Shown here one piece after another: positions 18,519-28,186 of a stretch of DNA of 63,867 bases. A program made the translations under genes and the position numbers. The stretch is from Lachnospiraceae bacterium (GTDB lineage Bacteria; Bacillota; Clostridia; Lachnospirales; Lachnospiraceae). Under the pieces are notes generated by a model. It saw only the letters and a list, made by a program, of their open reading frames with translations. It searched no databases and was not told the origin of the DNA. Location: assembly GCA_009780115.1 (NCBI GenBank), contig WRAQ01000013.1, positions 1 to 63,867 on the forward strand, written 5' to 3'. Positions within the stretch are counted from its first letter, which is position 1. The number at the start of each line of letters is the position of its first letter.

Positions 18519-19256
18519 ATGGATGAGCAACGCTTCAACTCTGCAAAAGAAAAAATAATCGGCGTAAACCGCGAGCGGCACGGCATTGGTACCCAAAGTG
18601 AAAAAACTGTCCATGCCGTATTGAAACACTATTATGCCCCTGATGAAGATATGCACGAGATTTATATCGATTCTTTTATTGCCGACATCTATACCGGCCG
18701 GGAAATCATTGAAATTCAAACCTCACAGATGAACCGGATGCGCGGAAAACTGGCCAGCTTTTTACCCCAATACCCTGTTACCATCGTCCACCCGGTCCCC
18801 AACCAAAAATGGCTTAGCTGGGTCGACAAAGAAACCGGGGAATGCTCAAAATTGCGAAAAACTCCAAAAACAGGCTCGATTTATCATGTATTTGAGGAAC
18901 TATACCGCATCAAATATTTTTTGAACCACGAAAATATCCGCCTTTGTTTTCCCTTTATTGATATCGAAGAATACCGGCTGCTTAATGGCTGGAGCTATGA
19001 CAAAAAGCGGGGCTCGCACCGTTTTGACCGTATACCGGTGGCATTATGCGATGAAGTCCGGATTGATTGTAAAGAGGATTACCTGCAATTTATCCCCTAT
19101 GACCTACCCGAACCGTTTACCTCACGGGATTTGGCGAAAGCCGTGAAAGTGAATGGTAAATACGCTTGGTTTACCCTTAATATTCTTCATCATCTTGGAG
19201 TCGTCGAGCAGGTTGGCAAGAAGGGGCGATGTTTTTTATACAAAGTGAATACATAA
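18519..19256 (+). CDS. Unknown protein, PD-(D/E)XK nuclease-like with winged-helix-like end
   Basis: I do not recognise the 245-residue protein by name. Residues 51-67 read as a beta hairpin with Asp56 and Glu65-x-Gln67 (DIYTGREIIEIQT), the spacing of a PD-(D/E)XK nuclease core with a Q variant as in CoiA-like and other nucleases. Residues ~195-245 (FTSRDLAKAVKV...LHHLGVVEQVG) look like a winged helix. Binding and perhaps cutting nucleic acid is a reasonable guess. No strong ribosome binding site precedes the ATG. The stop overlaps the miaB start (TAATG), so it sits at the head of the miaB-mutS unit, which fits a nucleic-acid role. Confidence 0.6.
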   Translation: MDEQRFNSAKEKIIGVNRERHGIGTQSEKTVHAVLKHYYAPDEDMHEIYIDSFIADIYTGREIIEIQTSQMNRMRGKLASFLPQYPVTIVHPVPNQKWLSWVDKETGECSKLRKTPKTGSIYHVFEELYRIKYFLNHENIRLCFPFIDIEEYRLLNGWSYDKKRGSHRFDRIPVALCDEVRIDCKEDYLQFIPYDLPEPFTSRDLAKAVKVNGKYAWFTLNILHHLGVVEQVGKKGRCFLYKVNT

Positions 19257-20857
19257 TGAAAGATTTGAAAGAAAATTTTGAGTCCGCTACTAGCGGACAT
19301 GGGTATAATATGACACAATTGAACGAAAATTACATAAATATGACCTTGAACGCCCCGGTTAGCGAACCGGAGCGCCAGCATTATTTTATCGGACAGGCAA
19401 AAACTTACGTTTCAGCATTAGAAAAAAAATATCACCGCAAACCAACAGCTTGTATCACTACTTTTGGCTGTCAAATGAATGCCCGTGATTCTGAAAAACT
19501 AGCCGGAATTTTACTTGCCGCCGGATTTTCGATGATTGATGATGAAAGTGCTGATTTCGTTCTTTTTAATACCTGTACCGTCCGTGACCATGCCAATCAG
19601 CGGGTTTATGGGCGGCTTGGCAAACTTAAATCTCTTAAAAAGAAAAATCCGCAGATGAAAATTGCCCTATGCGGCTGTATGATGCAGGAAGATGCGGTTA
19701 TCGAAAAAATAAAGCAAAGTTACCACTTTGTTGACCTGATTTTTGGCACCCACAATATTTTTAAATTCGCCGAATTGCTTGTTGCAATGTTGAATACCAA
19801 AGAAATGGTCATTGATATTTGGCAGGAGACCGACAAAATTGTTGAAGATTTGCCGATTGAACGAAAATACCCCTTTAAATCAGGGATAAATATCATGTTT
19901 GGCTGCAATAATTTTTGTACCTACTGTATTGTACCTTATGTCCGGGGGCGGGAGCGAAGCCGTCCGGCAGAAGATATTATCGCTGAAATCAAACGGCTTG
20001 TTGCTGACGGCGTTACTGAGATAATGCTGCTAGGCCAAAATGTTAACTCCTATGGATTGACCGAATCATTACAATTCACAGCTAAAGCTGTTCATAGCAA
20101 CAATGATGCACACAAATCGCACAAAACACCTCGCGGAATAACGGCGGAAAATAGTAATGCCAAATCAATTGATTTCCCCGGTTTGCTCCGGGAAATTGAA
20201 AAAATAGATGGTTTAAAGCGAATCCGTTTTATGACCTCGCATCCCAAAGATTTATCCGATGACCTGATTAAAGTGATGAAAGAATCAAGCAAGATTTGCC
20301 GGCATCTTCATTTGCCTATCCAAGCCGGTTCAACCCGGATTCTTGAGCTGATGAACCGTGGATATACGAAAGAAGATTATTTGAATCTGATTTTTAAAAT
20401 CCGCGAAAATATCCCCGATATTGCGATTACTACCGATATTATTGTTGGTTTTCCCGGCGAAACCAGTGCTGATTTTGCCGAAACAATTGACGTTGTTAAC
20501 AAGGTCAAATTTGACAATGCTTTTACATTTATTTATTCGAAGCGGACCGGCACCCCCGCCGCAACGATGCCGGATCAGGTGCCGGAGGAAGAGGTGAAGG
20601 AAAACTTTGCTTACCTTCTAAAAACCGTCCAGGAAATTGCCCGCACCAGGGTAGGCCGTTTAACCGGTGAGACTCATTCGGTTTTAGTTGAAGAAATAAA
20701 TGACAATGACCCGGAGTTATTAAGCGGGCGTTTGTCAAACAATACCTTGGTTCATTTTAAAGGTGAACCGGATTTAATCGGCACGATTATTGATGTCGAG
20801 TTAACTGAAGCAAAAGGATTTTATTACATAGGAAAAATAGCACCATGCCAACCCTAA
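19256..20857 (+). CDS. miaB: tRNA-2-methylthio-N6-dimethylallyladenosine synthase
   Basis: This radical-SAM methylthiotransferase adds the 2-methylthio group to i6A37 of tRNA, the step after MiaA, whose gene lies downstream. Seen: UPF0004 domain with TFGCQMN, a second Cys (NTCTVRDHA) and CGCMMQE; radical-SAM CNNFCTYC; TPAATMPDQV; and a C-terminal TRAM domain. The ATG at 19256 is chosen because it overlaps the upstream stop; a later ATG at 19310 is possible. At 533 residues it is longer than usual: about 40 extra residues stand between NVNSYG and DFPGLL (~265-305). It overlaps mutS by 13 bp. Confidence 0.93.
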   Translation: MKDLKENFESATSGHGYNMTQLNENYINMTLNAPVSEPERQHYFIGQAKTYVSALEKKYHRKPTACITTFGCQMNARDSEKLAGILLAAGFSMIDDESADFVLFNTCTVRDHANQRVYGRLGKLKSLKKKNPQMKIALCGCMMQEDAVIEKIKQSYHFVDLIFGTHNIFKFAELLVAMLNTKEMVIDIWQETDKIVEDLPIERKYPFKSGINIMFGCNNFCTYCIVPYVRGRERSRPAEDIIAEIKRLVADGVTEIMLLGQNVNSYGLTESLQFTAKAVHSNNDAHKSHKTPRGITAENSNAKSIDFPGLLREIEKIDGLKRIRFMTSHPKDLSDDLIKVMKESSKICRHLHLPIQAGSTRILELMNRGYTKEDYLNLIFKIRENIPDIAITTDIIVGFPGETSADFAETIDVVNKVKFDNAFTFIYSKRTGTPAATMPDQVPEEEVKENFAYLLKTVQEIARTRVGRLTGETHSVLVEEINDNDPELLSGRLSNNTLVHFKGEPDLIGTIIDVELTEAKGFYYIGKIAPCQP

Positions 20858-23499
20858 CCCCAATGATGCAACAATATATGGACATCAAGGAACAATACCC
20901 CGACTGTATTCTAATGTGCCGTCTCGGTGATTTTTATGAAATGTTTTTTGATGATGCCCTTACGGCGGCCAAGGAATTATCCATTACGCTGACCGGCAAA
21001 GCCTGCGGCCTTTTAGAACGCGCCCCGATGTGCGGTGTCCCCCACCATGCGGTTGAGGGATATCTCACCAAGTTGGTAAATAAAGGTTATAAAGTCGCAA
21101 TCTGTGACCAGGTCGAGGACCCGAAACAGGCAAAAGGAATTGTCAGGCGCGAAGTAACCAGAGTCGTTTCGGCCGGGACTAATTTAAACATTCAAAGCCT
21201 TGATGAAGCAAAGAATAATTATATCTGCTGTATTGCTTATTTTGAAGGAAAAACCGGCCTTGCTTTTACCGACATTACGACCGGCGATTTTCATTTAACC
21301 GAAGCCGAGGATAACCGTAAGATAACGGATGAAATAGCTAAATATTCACCAACGGAAATTGTTGCTAATGATGCTTTTCTGTTAAGCGGGATTGATATTA
21401 ATGATTTGAAAAATCGCCAAAATATTATGCTTAATACCCTCGAACCGAAGTTTTTCAGTGATGAATCATGTATAAGGTGTTTAAAAGACCATTTCAAGGT
21501 GGCCGATATTAAAGCCCTTTCCCTTGCCGATTATCCGCTTGGTACTATCGCCGCCGGGGCTTTGCTTCTGCATCTTTATGATACGCAAAAAACCTCACTT
21601 GGCCATATTTTGCATTTAAACCCTTATCATAGTGCTTCATATATGCTGCTTGATTCTGCTACCAGACGAAATCTCGAATTGACCGAAACCTTGCGTGACA
21701 AGCAGAAAAAAGGCTCCCTGCTTTGGGTTTTAGACAAAACCAAAACAGCGATGGGGGCAAGGGCACTGCGAGGTTATTTAGAACAGCCCCTCAAAAAAAT
21801 TGAATTAATGGAAGAGCGGCTTGATGCAATCGCGGCTTTTTGTGAGAATAGCATGATTCGTGATGAAATCCGCGAATACCTGCATCCGATTTATGACTTG
21901 GAAAGGTTGCTGTCAAAAATCAGCTATCAATCAGTTACCCCCCGTGATTTGATTGCTTTCCGCAATTCAATCACGATGCTTGCGCCGATAAAAATCGTGC
22001 TTTCCAATCTTGATACCGGGCTTTTGAAGAAATTGTTAAACGATTTAAGTGACCATAAAGATATTTTAGATTTGCTAAATAATGCGATTAATGAAGAAGC
22101 CCCGCTTAATACCAAAGAGGGCGGGATTATCAAAAATGGCTTTGACCCCGATATCGACCGGCTCCGCAATGCCAAAAGCGAGGGTAAAACGTGGTTAGCC
22201 GAACTTGAAGCAAGCGAGCGGGAGCGGACCGGAATCAAAAATTTAAAGGTCAAATATAATAAAGTTTTTGGTTATTACTTTGAAGTTACTAACTCAAATC
22301 TAACGCTGATACCCGATGACTATCAGCGCAAACAAACCTTAGCAAATGCCGAACGTTATACAAACCCGCGTTTAAAAGAGCTGGAGGATTTGATTCTTAA
22401 TGCTGAAGATAAGCTTTATAGTTTGGAATATGACCGTTTCTGCGAAATTCGTGATTTTATCGCAAATGCGGCCGAGTCGGTTCAAAAAACCGCAAAAAGT
22501 GTTGCTGCCCTTGATGCAGTTACGTCTTTAGCTTATATTTCGGAACATAACCGTTTTGTGCGCCCGGTTTTAAATGAAAAAGGCTATATCAATATCAAAA
22601 ACGGCCGGCATCCGGTGGTTGAACAGATGTTGGATAATGGTTTGTTTATTGAAAATGATACCCATCTTGACAATGACAAAAATTGCATTGCCGTCATCAC
22701 CGGCCCGAATATGGCGGGTAAATCTACTTATATGCGCCAAACTGCTTTAATTGTTTTGCTGGCGCAAATTGGCTGTTTTGTTCCGGCGGAGAAAGCTGAT
22801 ATCAGTATTGTTGACCGGATTTTTACCCGCGTAGGGGCATCCGATGATTTGGCAAGCGGCCAAAGTACTTTTATGGTTGAAATGAATGAGGTTGCCAATA
22901 TCCTTAAAAACGCTACCGGCGACAGCTTGCTTATCCTGGATGAAATTGGCCGCGGTACTTCAACTTACGATGGCCTTGCGATTGCCTGGGCGGTCATTGA
23001 ACATATCTCAAACCGCCGCTTGCTTGGCGCAAAAACCCTCTTTGCCACTCATTATCATGAACTCACCGAATTAGAGGGCAAAATTGATAATGTTAATAAT
23101 TATTGCATTGCTGTCCGGGAAAAGGGCGACGACATTGTTTTCCTTCGCAAGATAATCAAAGGCGGTGCCGACCGGAGCTATGGCATTCAAGTCGCAAAAT
23201 TGGCCGGTGTCCCCGATTTAGTCACCGACCGGGCGATAGAAATCGCTGCTTTATTTGATGATAGTGATATAACGAAACGCCTTAAGGATATTACTGTTGA
23301 ATACAAAAACGATAAAAAAACTTCATTAATTTATGATGAAGTTGATTTGACACAAATGACTTTATTTGATACGGTAAAAGATGAAGATGTATTATCGGAG
23401 TTAAAGCAGATTGATGTATCAACTTTGACCCCGCTTGATGCCCTTAATACGATATATCGTTTGCAGAATCTTTTGAATAACCGCTATGGAGGAGGGTGA
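20845..23499 (+). CDS. mutS: DNA mismatch repair protein MutS
   Basis: The 884-residue mismatch-recognition ATPase binds mispairs as a dimer and recruits MutL. The N-terminal mismatch-binding loop with the Phe-x-Glu motif (GDFYEMFFDDA, ~residue 30), the core and clamp domains, the Walker A GPNMAGKST (~620), Walker B LLILDEIGRGTSTYDG and the ATHYHEL switch are all present. Length is normal. The start lies within the end of miaB, so translation is likely coupled. mutL follows after a palindrome-rich gap of 85 bp. Confidence 0.97.
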   Translation: MPTLTPMMQQYMDIKEQYPDCILMCRLGDFYEMFFDDALTAAKELSITLTGKACGLLERAPMCGVPHHAVEGYLTKLVNKGYKVAICDQVEDPKQAKGIVRREVTRVVSAGTNLNIQSLDEAKNNYICCIAYFEGKTGLAFTDITTGDFHLTEAEDNRKITDEIAKYSPTEIVANDAFLLSGIDINDLKNRQNIMLNTLEPKFFSDESCIRCLKDHFKVADIKALSLADYPLGTIAAGALLLHLYDTQKTSLGHILHLNPYHSASYMLLDSATRRNLELTETLRDKQKKGSLLWVLDKTKTAMGARALRGYLEQPLKKIELMEERLDAIAAFCENSMIRDEIREYLHPIYDLERLLSKISYQSVTPRDLIAFRNSITMLAPIKIVLSNLDTGLLKKLLNDLSDHKDILDLLNNAINEEAPLNTKEGGIIKNGFDPDIDRLRNAKSEGKTWLAELEASERERTGIKNLKVKYNKVFGYYFEVTNSNLTLIPDDYQRKQTLANAERYTNPRLKELEDLILNAEDKLYSLEYDRFCEIRDFIANAAESVQKTAKSVAALDAVTSLAYISEHNRFVRPVLNEKGYINIKNGRHPVVEQMLDNGLFIENDTHLDNDKNCIAVITGPNMAGKSTYMRQTALIVLLAQIGCFVPAEKADISIVDRIFTRVGASDDLASGQSTFMVEMNEVANILKNATGDSLLILDEIGRGTSTYDGLAIAWAVIEHISNRRLLGAKTLFATHYHELTELEGKIDNVNNYCIAVREKGDDIVFLRKIIKGGADRSYGIQVAKLAGVPDLVTDRAIEIAALFDDSDITKRLKDITVEYKNDKKTSLIYDEVDLTQMTLFDTVKDEDVLSELKQIDVSTLTPLDALNTIYRLQNLLNNRYGGG

Positions 23500-23572
23500 A
23501 GAGATTTTCTAAGAAAATCTAAAGCTTCCCAACCCGAAGCAAGTTCGGGCGGCAAATTTGCCAAGGCGCAAA
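23497..23572 (+). repeat. Cluster of three short palindromes between mutS and mutL
   Basis: AGATTTTCTTAGAAAATCT, CCCGAAGCAAGTTCGGG and GGCAAATTTGCC follow one another. The first, with its flanks GAAG and AAAGCTTC, recurs with a longer loop at 51157-51216. They may slow or partly end transcription between the two repair genes. Confidence 0.7.
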
Positions 23573-23584
23573 GTTTGGAGTTAT

Positions 23585-25435
23585 ATGAATAATATCAACA
23601 TATTAGACCAACATACAATTGACCAGATTGCTGCCGGTGAGGTGGTTGAGCGGCCGGTAAGTGTGGTCAAGGAGCTGGTTGAAAACGCGATTGATGCCGG
23701 CGCTAAAACGATTACGGTTGAAATAAAGGAAGGCGGTATTTCCTTTATCCGGGTGACAGATGATGGTTGCGGAATTGACAAGGGGCAGCTTAAGAAAGCA
23801 TTTTTGCGCCATGCAACCAGCAAAATCAGGGATGCCCTTGATTTGATGAACATTCTTAGTCTGGGGTTTCGCGGCGAAGCCCTCTCAAGTATTGCCGCTG
23901 TTTCCCGGGTTGAAGTCATCACCAAAACCCGCGATGCCCTAACCGGTATTCATTATATTTTGACTGCCGGCGAAGAAACGGGCTTTAATGAAATCGGCGC
24001 CCCGAATGGTTCGACATTTTTGGTGAGAAACTTGTTTTTTAATGTCCCGGTACGGCGCAAATTCTTGAAACAGGCACAAACTGAAGGCAGTTATATCACC
24101 GATGTGATTGAGCGCCTTGCCCTTTCGCACCCGGATATATCTTTTAAGTATATTAATAATAACCTTACCCGTTTTCATACTTCCGGAAACGGTGATTTAC
24201 GAGAAGTAATATATCGTTTATTTGGTAAAGATATCGCTAATAATATTATCCCGATATCGGCATCAGACCTCGGGCTTGGAATCAAAATTGGCGGGTTTCT
24301 TGGCCGCCCGTCGCTAAACCGCTCGAACCGCAATTTTGAATTTTTCTTTATTAATGGCCGTTATGTAACAAGCGAGGTTTTGAAAATCGGGCTTGAAGAT
24401 GGTTATCACCCCTACTTGATGCATCATAAATTTCCCTTTACCGTCTTAACGGTAAGTATTAATACCGGAAAAATTGATGTTAATGTTCATCCCGGTAAAT
24501 TGGAAGTCCGCTTAACCGATGAAAAAGAAATTATTAAGTTTGTTGCCGATAATGTCAAAAGGACACTTGATGAAGATGAGCATCTTATGTCGACTGAAGT
24601 AGTCAATAGGGTAAAACCGCCGGTTTCAAAGAAAAGCGCCCCGGAGCCGTTTGAAGTGGAAAGAATCCGTAGCTTCCGGGGTTTGACCCCTGATTTAGTG
24701 GTTAAGGAATATCCTGAATACAAGTTGCAAGATGAGGTGGCCAAGGTGCAAGAAAATCAGCCGGTTTTGCAGGAATCCTTGCAAGATGTTGACTTCACCA
24801 GACTTTATTTTGCCGAACAACTAAATATTTTTGAAGAAAAATTCTTATCTAAAGAAGCGCGGGGCAAATATGAAGTTCTTGGCCAGTTATTCAGCACCTA
24901 TTGGTTAATCGCCATGGGGGAAAAACTCATTTTTATTGACCAGCATGCCGCCCATGAGAAAGTAAAGTATGAAAAACTACTTAAAGAATTAGCGGATAAA
25001 AAAATAACATCGCAAAACCTTAACCCGCCGGTAGTAATAGAGCTGTCAGGGCGGGAAGAGGATATCTTAAAGATTCATCAGGAAGTTTTTTCCGGTTTTG
25101 GTTTTGAAATCGAAAATTTTGGTGATTCTTCATATACCTTAAGGGCGGTCCCGGCAGATTTATTCGGGCTTACCGAAAAGGGTTTGTTTCATGAAATACT
25201 TGATGAACTTAGTGTACTTTCCGGTACGGAAGTCTATGATGTGGTAGAAAAAAAGCTGGCCGGGGCAGCTTGCAAAGCTTCGGTTAAGGCAAATAAAAAC
25301 TTGAGCCGGGAAGAATTTGCGGCTTTGATTGATGAATTAATCGAATTAGAAAACCCTTATTTTTGTCCGCATGGGCGGCCGACAATGATTACAATGAGTA
25401 AACGCGAGATAGAAAAGAAGTTTAAAAGAGTATGA
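23585..25435 (+). CDS. mutL: DNA mismatch repair protein MutL
   Basis: The 616-residue GHKL ATPase links MutS to strand incision. N-terminal ATPase motifs are intact: ELVENAIDAGA, DDGCGI, ATSKI and GFRGEAL. The C-terminal domain has the endonuclease motif DQHAAHEKVKYEKL (DQHAxxExxxYE), ACKASVKAN and CPHGRP, as in the nicking MutL of Gram-positive bacteria that lack MutH. The ATG at 23585 is chosen over an earlier in-frame start because TTGGAG lies 6 bp upstream and the protein then begins at the family's usual place. The stop overlaps miaA by 4 bp. Confidence 0.96.
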   Translation: MNNINILDQHTIDQIAAGEVVERPVSVVKELVENAIDAGAKTITVEIKEGGISFIRVTDDGCGIDKGQLKKAFLRHATSKIRDALDLMNILSLGFRGEALSSIAAVSRVEVITKTRDALTGIHYILTAGEETGFNEIGAPNGSTFLVRNLFFNVPVRRKFLKQAQTEGSYITDVIERLALSHPDISFKYINNNLTRFHTSGNGDLREVIYRLFGKDIANNIIPISASDLGLGIKIGGFLGRPSLNRSNRNFEFFFINGRYVTSEVLKIGLEDGYHPYLMHHKFPFTVLTVSINTGKIDVNVHPGKLEVRLTDEKEIIKFVADNVKRTLDEDEHLMSTEVVNRVKPPVSKKSAPEPFEVERIRSFRGLTPDLVVKEYPEYKLQDEVAKVQENQPVLQESLQDVDFTRLYFAEQLNIFEEKFLSKEARGKYEVLGQLFSTYWLIAMGEKLIFIDQHAAHEKVKYEKLLKELADKKITSQNLNPPVVIELSGREEDILKIHQEVFSGFGFEIENFGDSSYTLRAVPADLFGLTEKGLFHEILDELSVLSGTEVYDVVEKKLAGAACKASVKANKNLSREEFAALIDELIELENPYFCPHGRPTMITMSKREIEKKFKRV

Positions 25436-26415
25436 AAAAACCGCTTATAATTTTAACCGGGCCGACAGCGGTTGGAAAAACCGCTTTATCAATTAAGCTG
25501 GCGCAAAGAATCGGCGGTGAAATTATTTCGGCGGATTCAATGCAAGTATACCGGAAGATGGATATTGGGACGGCGAAAATTAAAGCATGTGAGATGCAGG
25601 GAATCCGGCATCATATGATTGATATTTTGGATGCGGATGAAGAATTTAATGTGGTGGTTTTTCAAAAAAAGGCGCGGGAACATGTGGAAGAAATAAACAG
25701 CCGCGGACTGATTCCGATTATCACCGGCGGGACCGGGTTTTACATTCAAGCTTTACTTTATGATATTAACTTTACAAATGAAGCAAGCGATGAAATTTGC
25801 GAAAACCCAAGCGGCGGAAACGCGGCCGGAGCGGGCGGTTATCGCGCGGAACTTGAAGCGCTTGCAGCTTTAAAAGGTTCCGAATATTTACACAATTTAT
25901 TGAAAGGGATTGATGAAGCCGCCGCCGAAGCTATTCATGCAAACAACCACCGGCGTATTATCAGGGCTTTGGAGTATCATCATCAGACCGGCAATCTGAT
26001 TTCATTGCATAATGAGACTGAAAAACAACGGAAATCACCCTACAATTTTACTTATTTTGTCCTGAATAACGAGCGGGAAAAAATATATGAAAATATCAAC
26101 CGGCGGGTTGATGAAATGATTGCGGACGGTTTAATAGATGAAGTTAAAAATTTGCGTGAAAGCGGCCTTAGCCGGCTAATGGTTTCAATGCAAGGTTTAG
26201 GGTACAAAGAAATTTTTGCTTATCTTGATGGTGAAGTAACTTTGGAAGAAGCTGTTACTTTACTTAAACGCGATACCCGCCGTTTTGCGAAACGGCAATT
26301 AACCTGGTTCCGGCGGGAAAAAGAGGTGATTTGGCTTAATAAGGCAGATTATCATAGTGATGATGAGATAGTTGAGGAAATGATGAGGGTGATTTCTGGA
26401 AAATTAAAGGTTTAG
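25432..26415 (+). CDS. miaA: tRNA dimethylallyltransferase
   Basis: The 327-residue enzyme transfers a dimethylallyl group to A37 of tRNAs reading UNN codons and makes the substrate of MiaB. P-loop GPTAVGKTALS, SADSMQVYRKMDIGTAK and ITGGTGFYIQALLY are typical. A glycine/alanine-rich stretch (GGNAAGAGG, ~residue 125) is slightly longer than usual. It overlaps mutL by ATGA. In many Clostridia hfq or the YnbB-like gene follows; here the gene is followed directly by element A and the xylan genes. Confidence 0.96.
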   Translation: MKKPLIILTGPTAVGKTALSIKLAQRIGGEIISADSMQVYRKMDIGTAKIKACEMQGIRHHMIDILDADEEFNVVVFQKKAREHVEEINSRGLIPIITGGTGFYIQALLYDINFTNEASDEICENPSGGNAAGAGGYRAELEALAALKGSEYLHNLLKGIDEAAAEAIHANNHRRIIRALEYHHQTGNLISLHNETEKQRKSPYNFTYFVLNNEREKIYENINRRVDEMIADGLIDEVKNLRESGLSRLMVSMQGLGYKEIFAYLDGEVTLEEAVTLLKRDTRRFAKRQLTWFRREKEVIWLNKADYHSDDEIVEEMMRVISGKLKV

Positions 26416-26539
26416 GTAAGCAAGTCAGGCAATAAACACTCTCCGTTTCTACGGCCTAATAGGTGTAAAATATAAGCTTTTTTTGGGGAAGAAGGCGGCC
26501 TAAGGTTCCTGCGAGTTGTTTTTGCCTTCCTTGCTACCT
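26416..26539 (-). repeat. Element A, copy 2 (reverse orientation)
   Basis: It begins directly after the miaA stop with GTAAGCAAGTCAGGCAATAA and ends with TTTTTGCCTTCCTTGC. Read on the minus strand it holds CTTAGGCCGCCTTCTTCCC and ATTAGGCC. Its ends pair (GCAAGTCAGGCAA with TTGCCTTCCTTGC). Confidence 0.85.
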
Positions 26540-26542
26540 TGG

Positions 26543-26562
26543 TCGTGAGAGGTCACACGCGG
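26543..26562 (-). repeat. Minimal E1 element (ends only)
   Basis: TCGTGAGAGGTCACACGCGG reads on the minus strand as CCGCGTGTGACCTCTCACGA, that is, the two E1 ends with almost nothing between. It may be an internal deletion of E1. Confidence 0.5.
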
Positions 26563-26572
26563 AAATAAATGA

Positions 26573-28090
<1,518 letters not shown>

Positions 28091-28186
28091 CTATTGCACA
28101 ATTATTGCGTGGATATGCCATTTTAATTGTAATTTACATGGTTGTTAAGTAAAATATATTATAAAAAGCACTATTGGAGGTTATAT

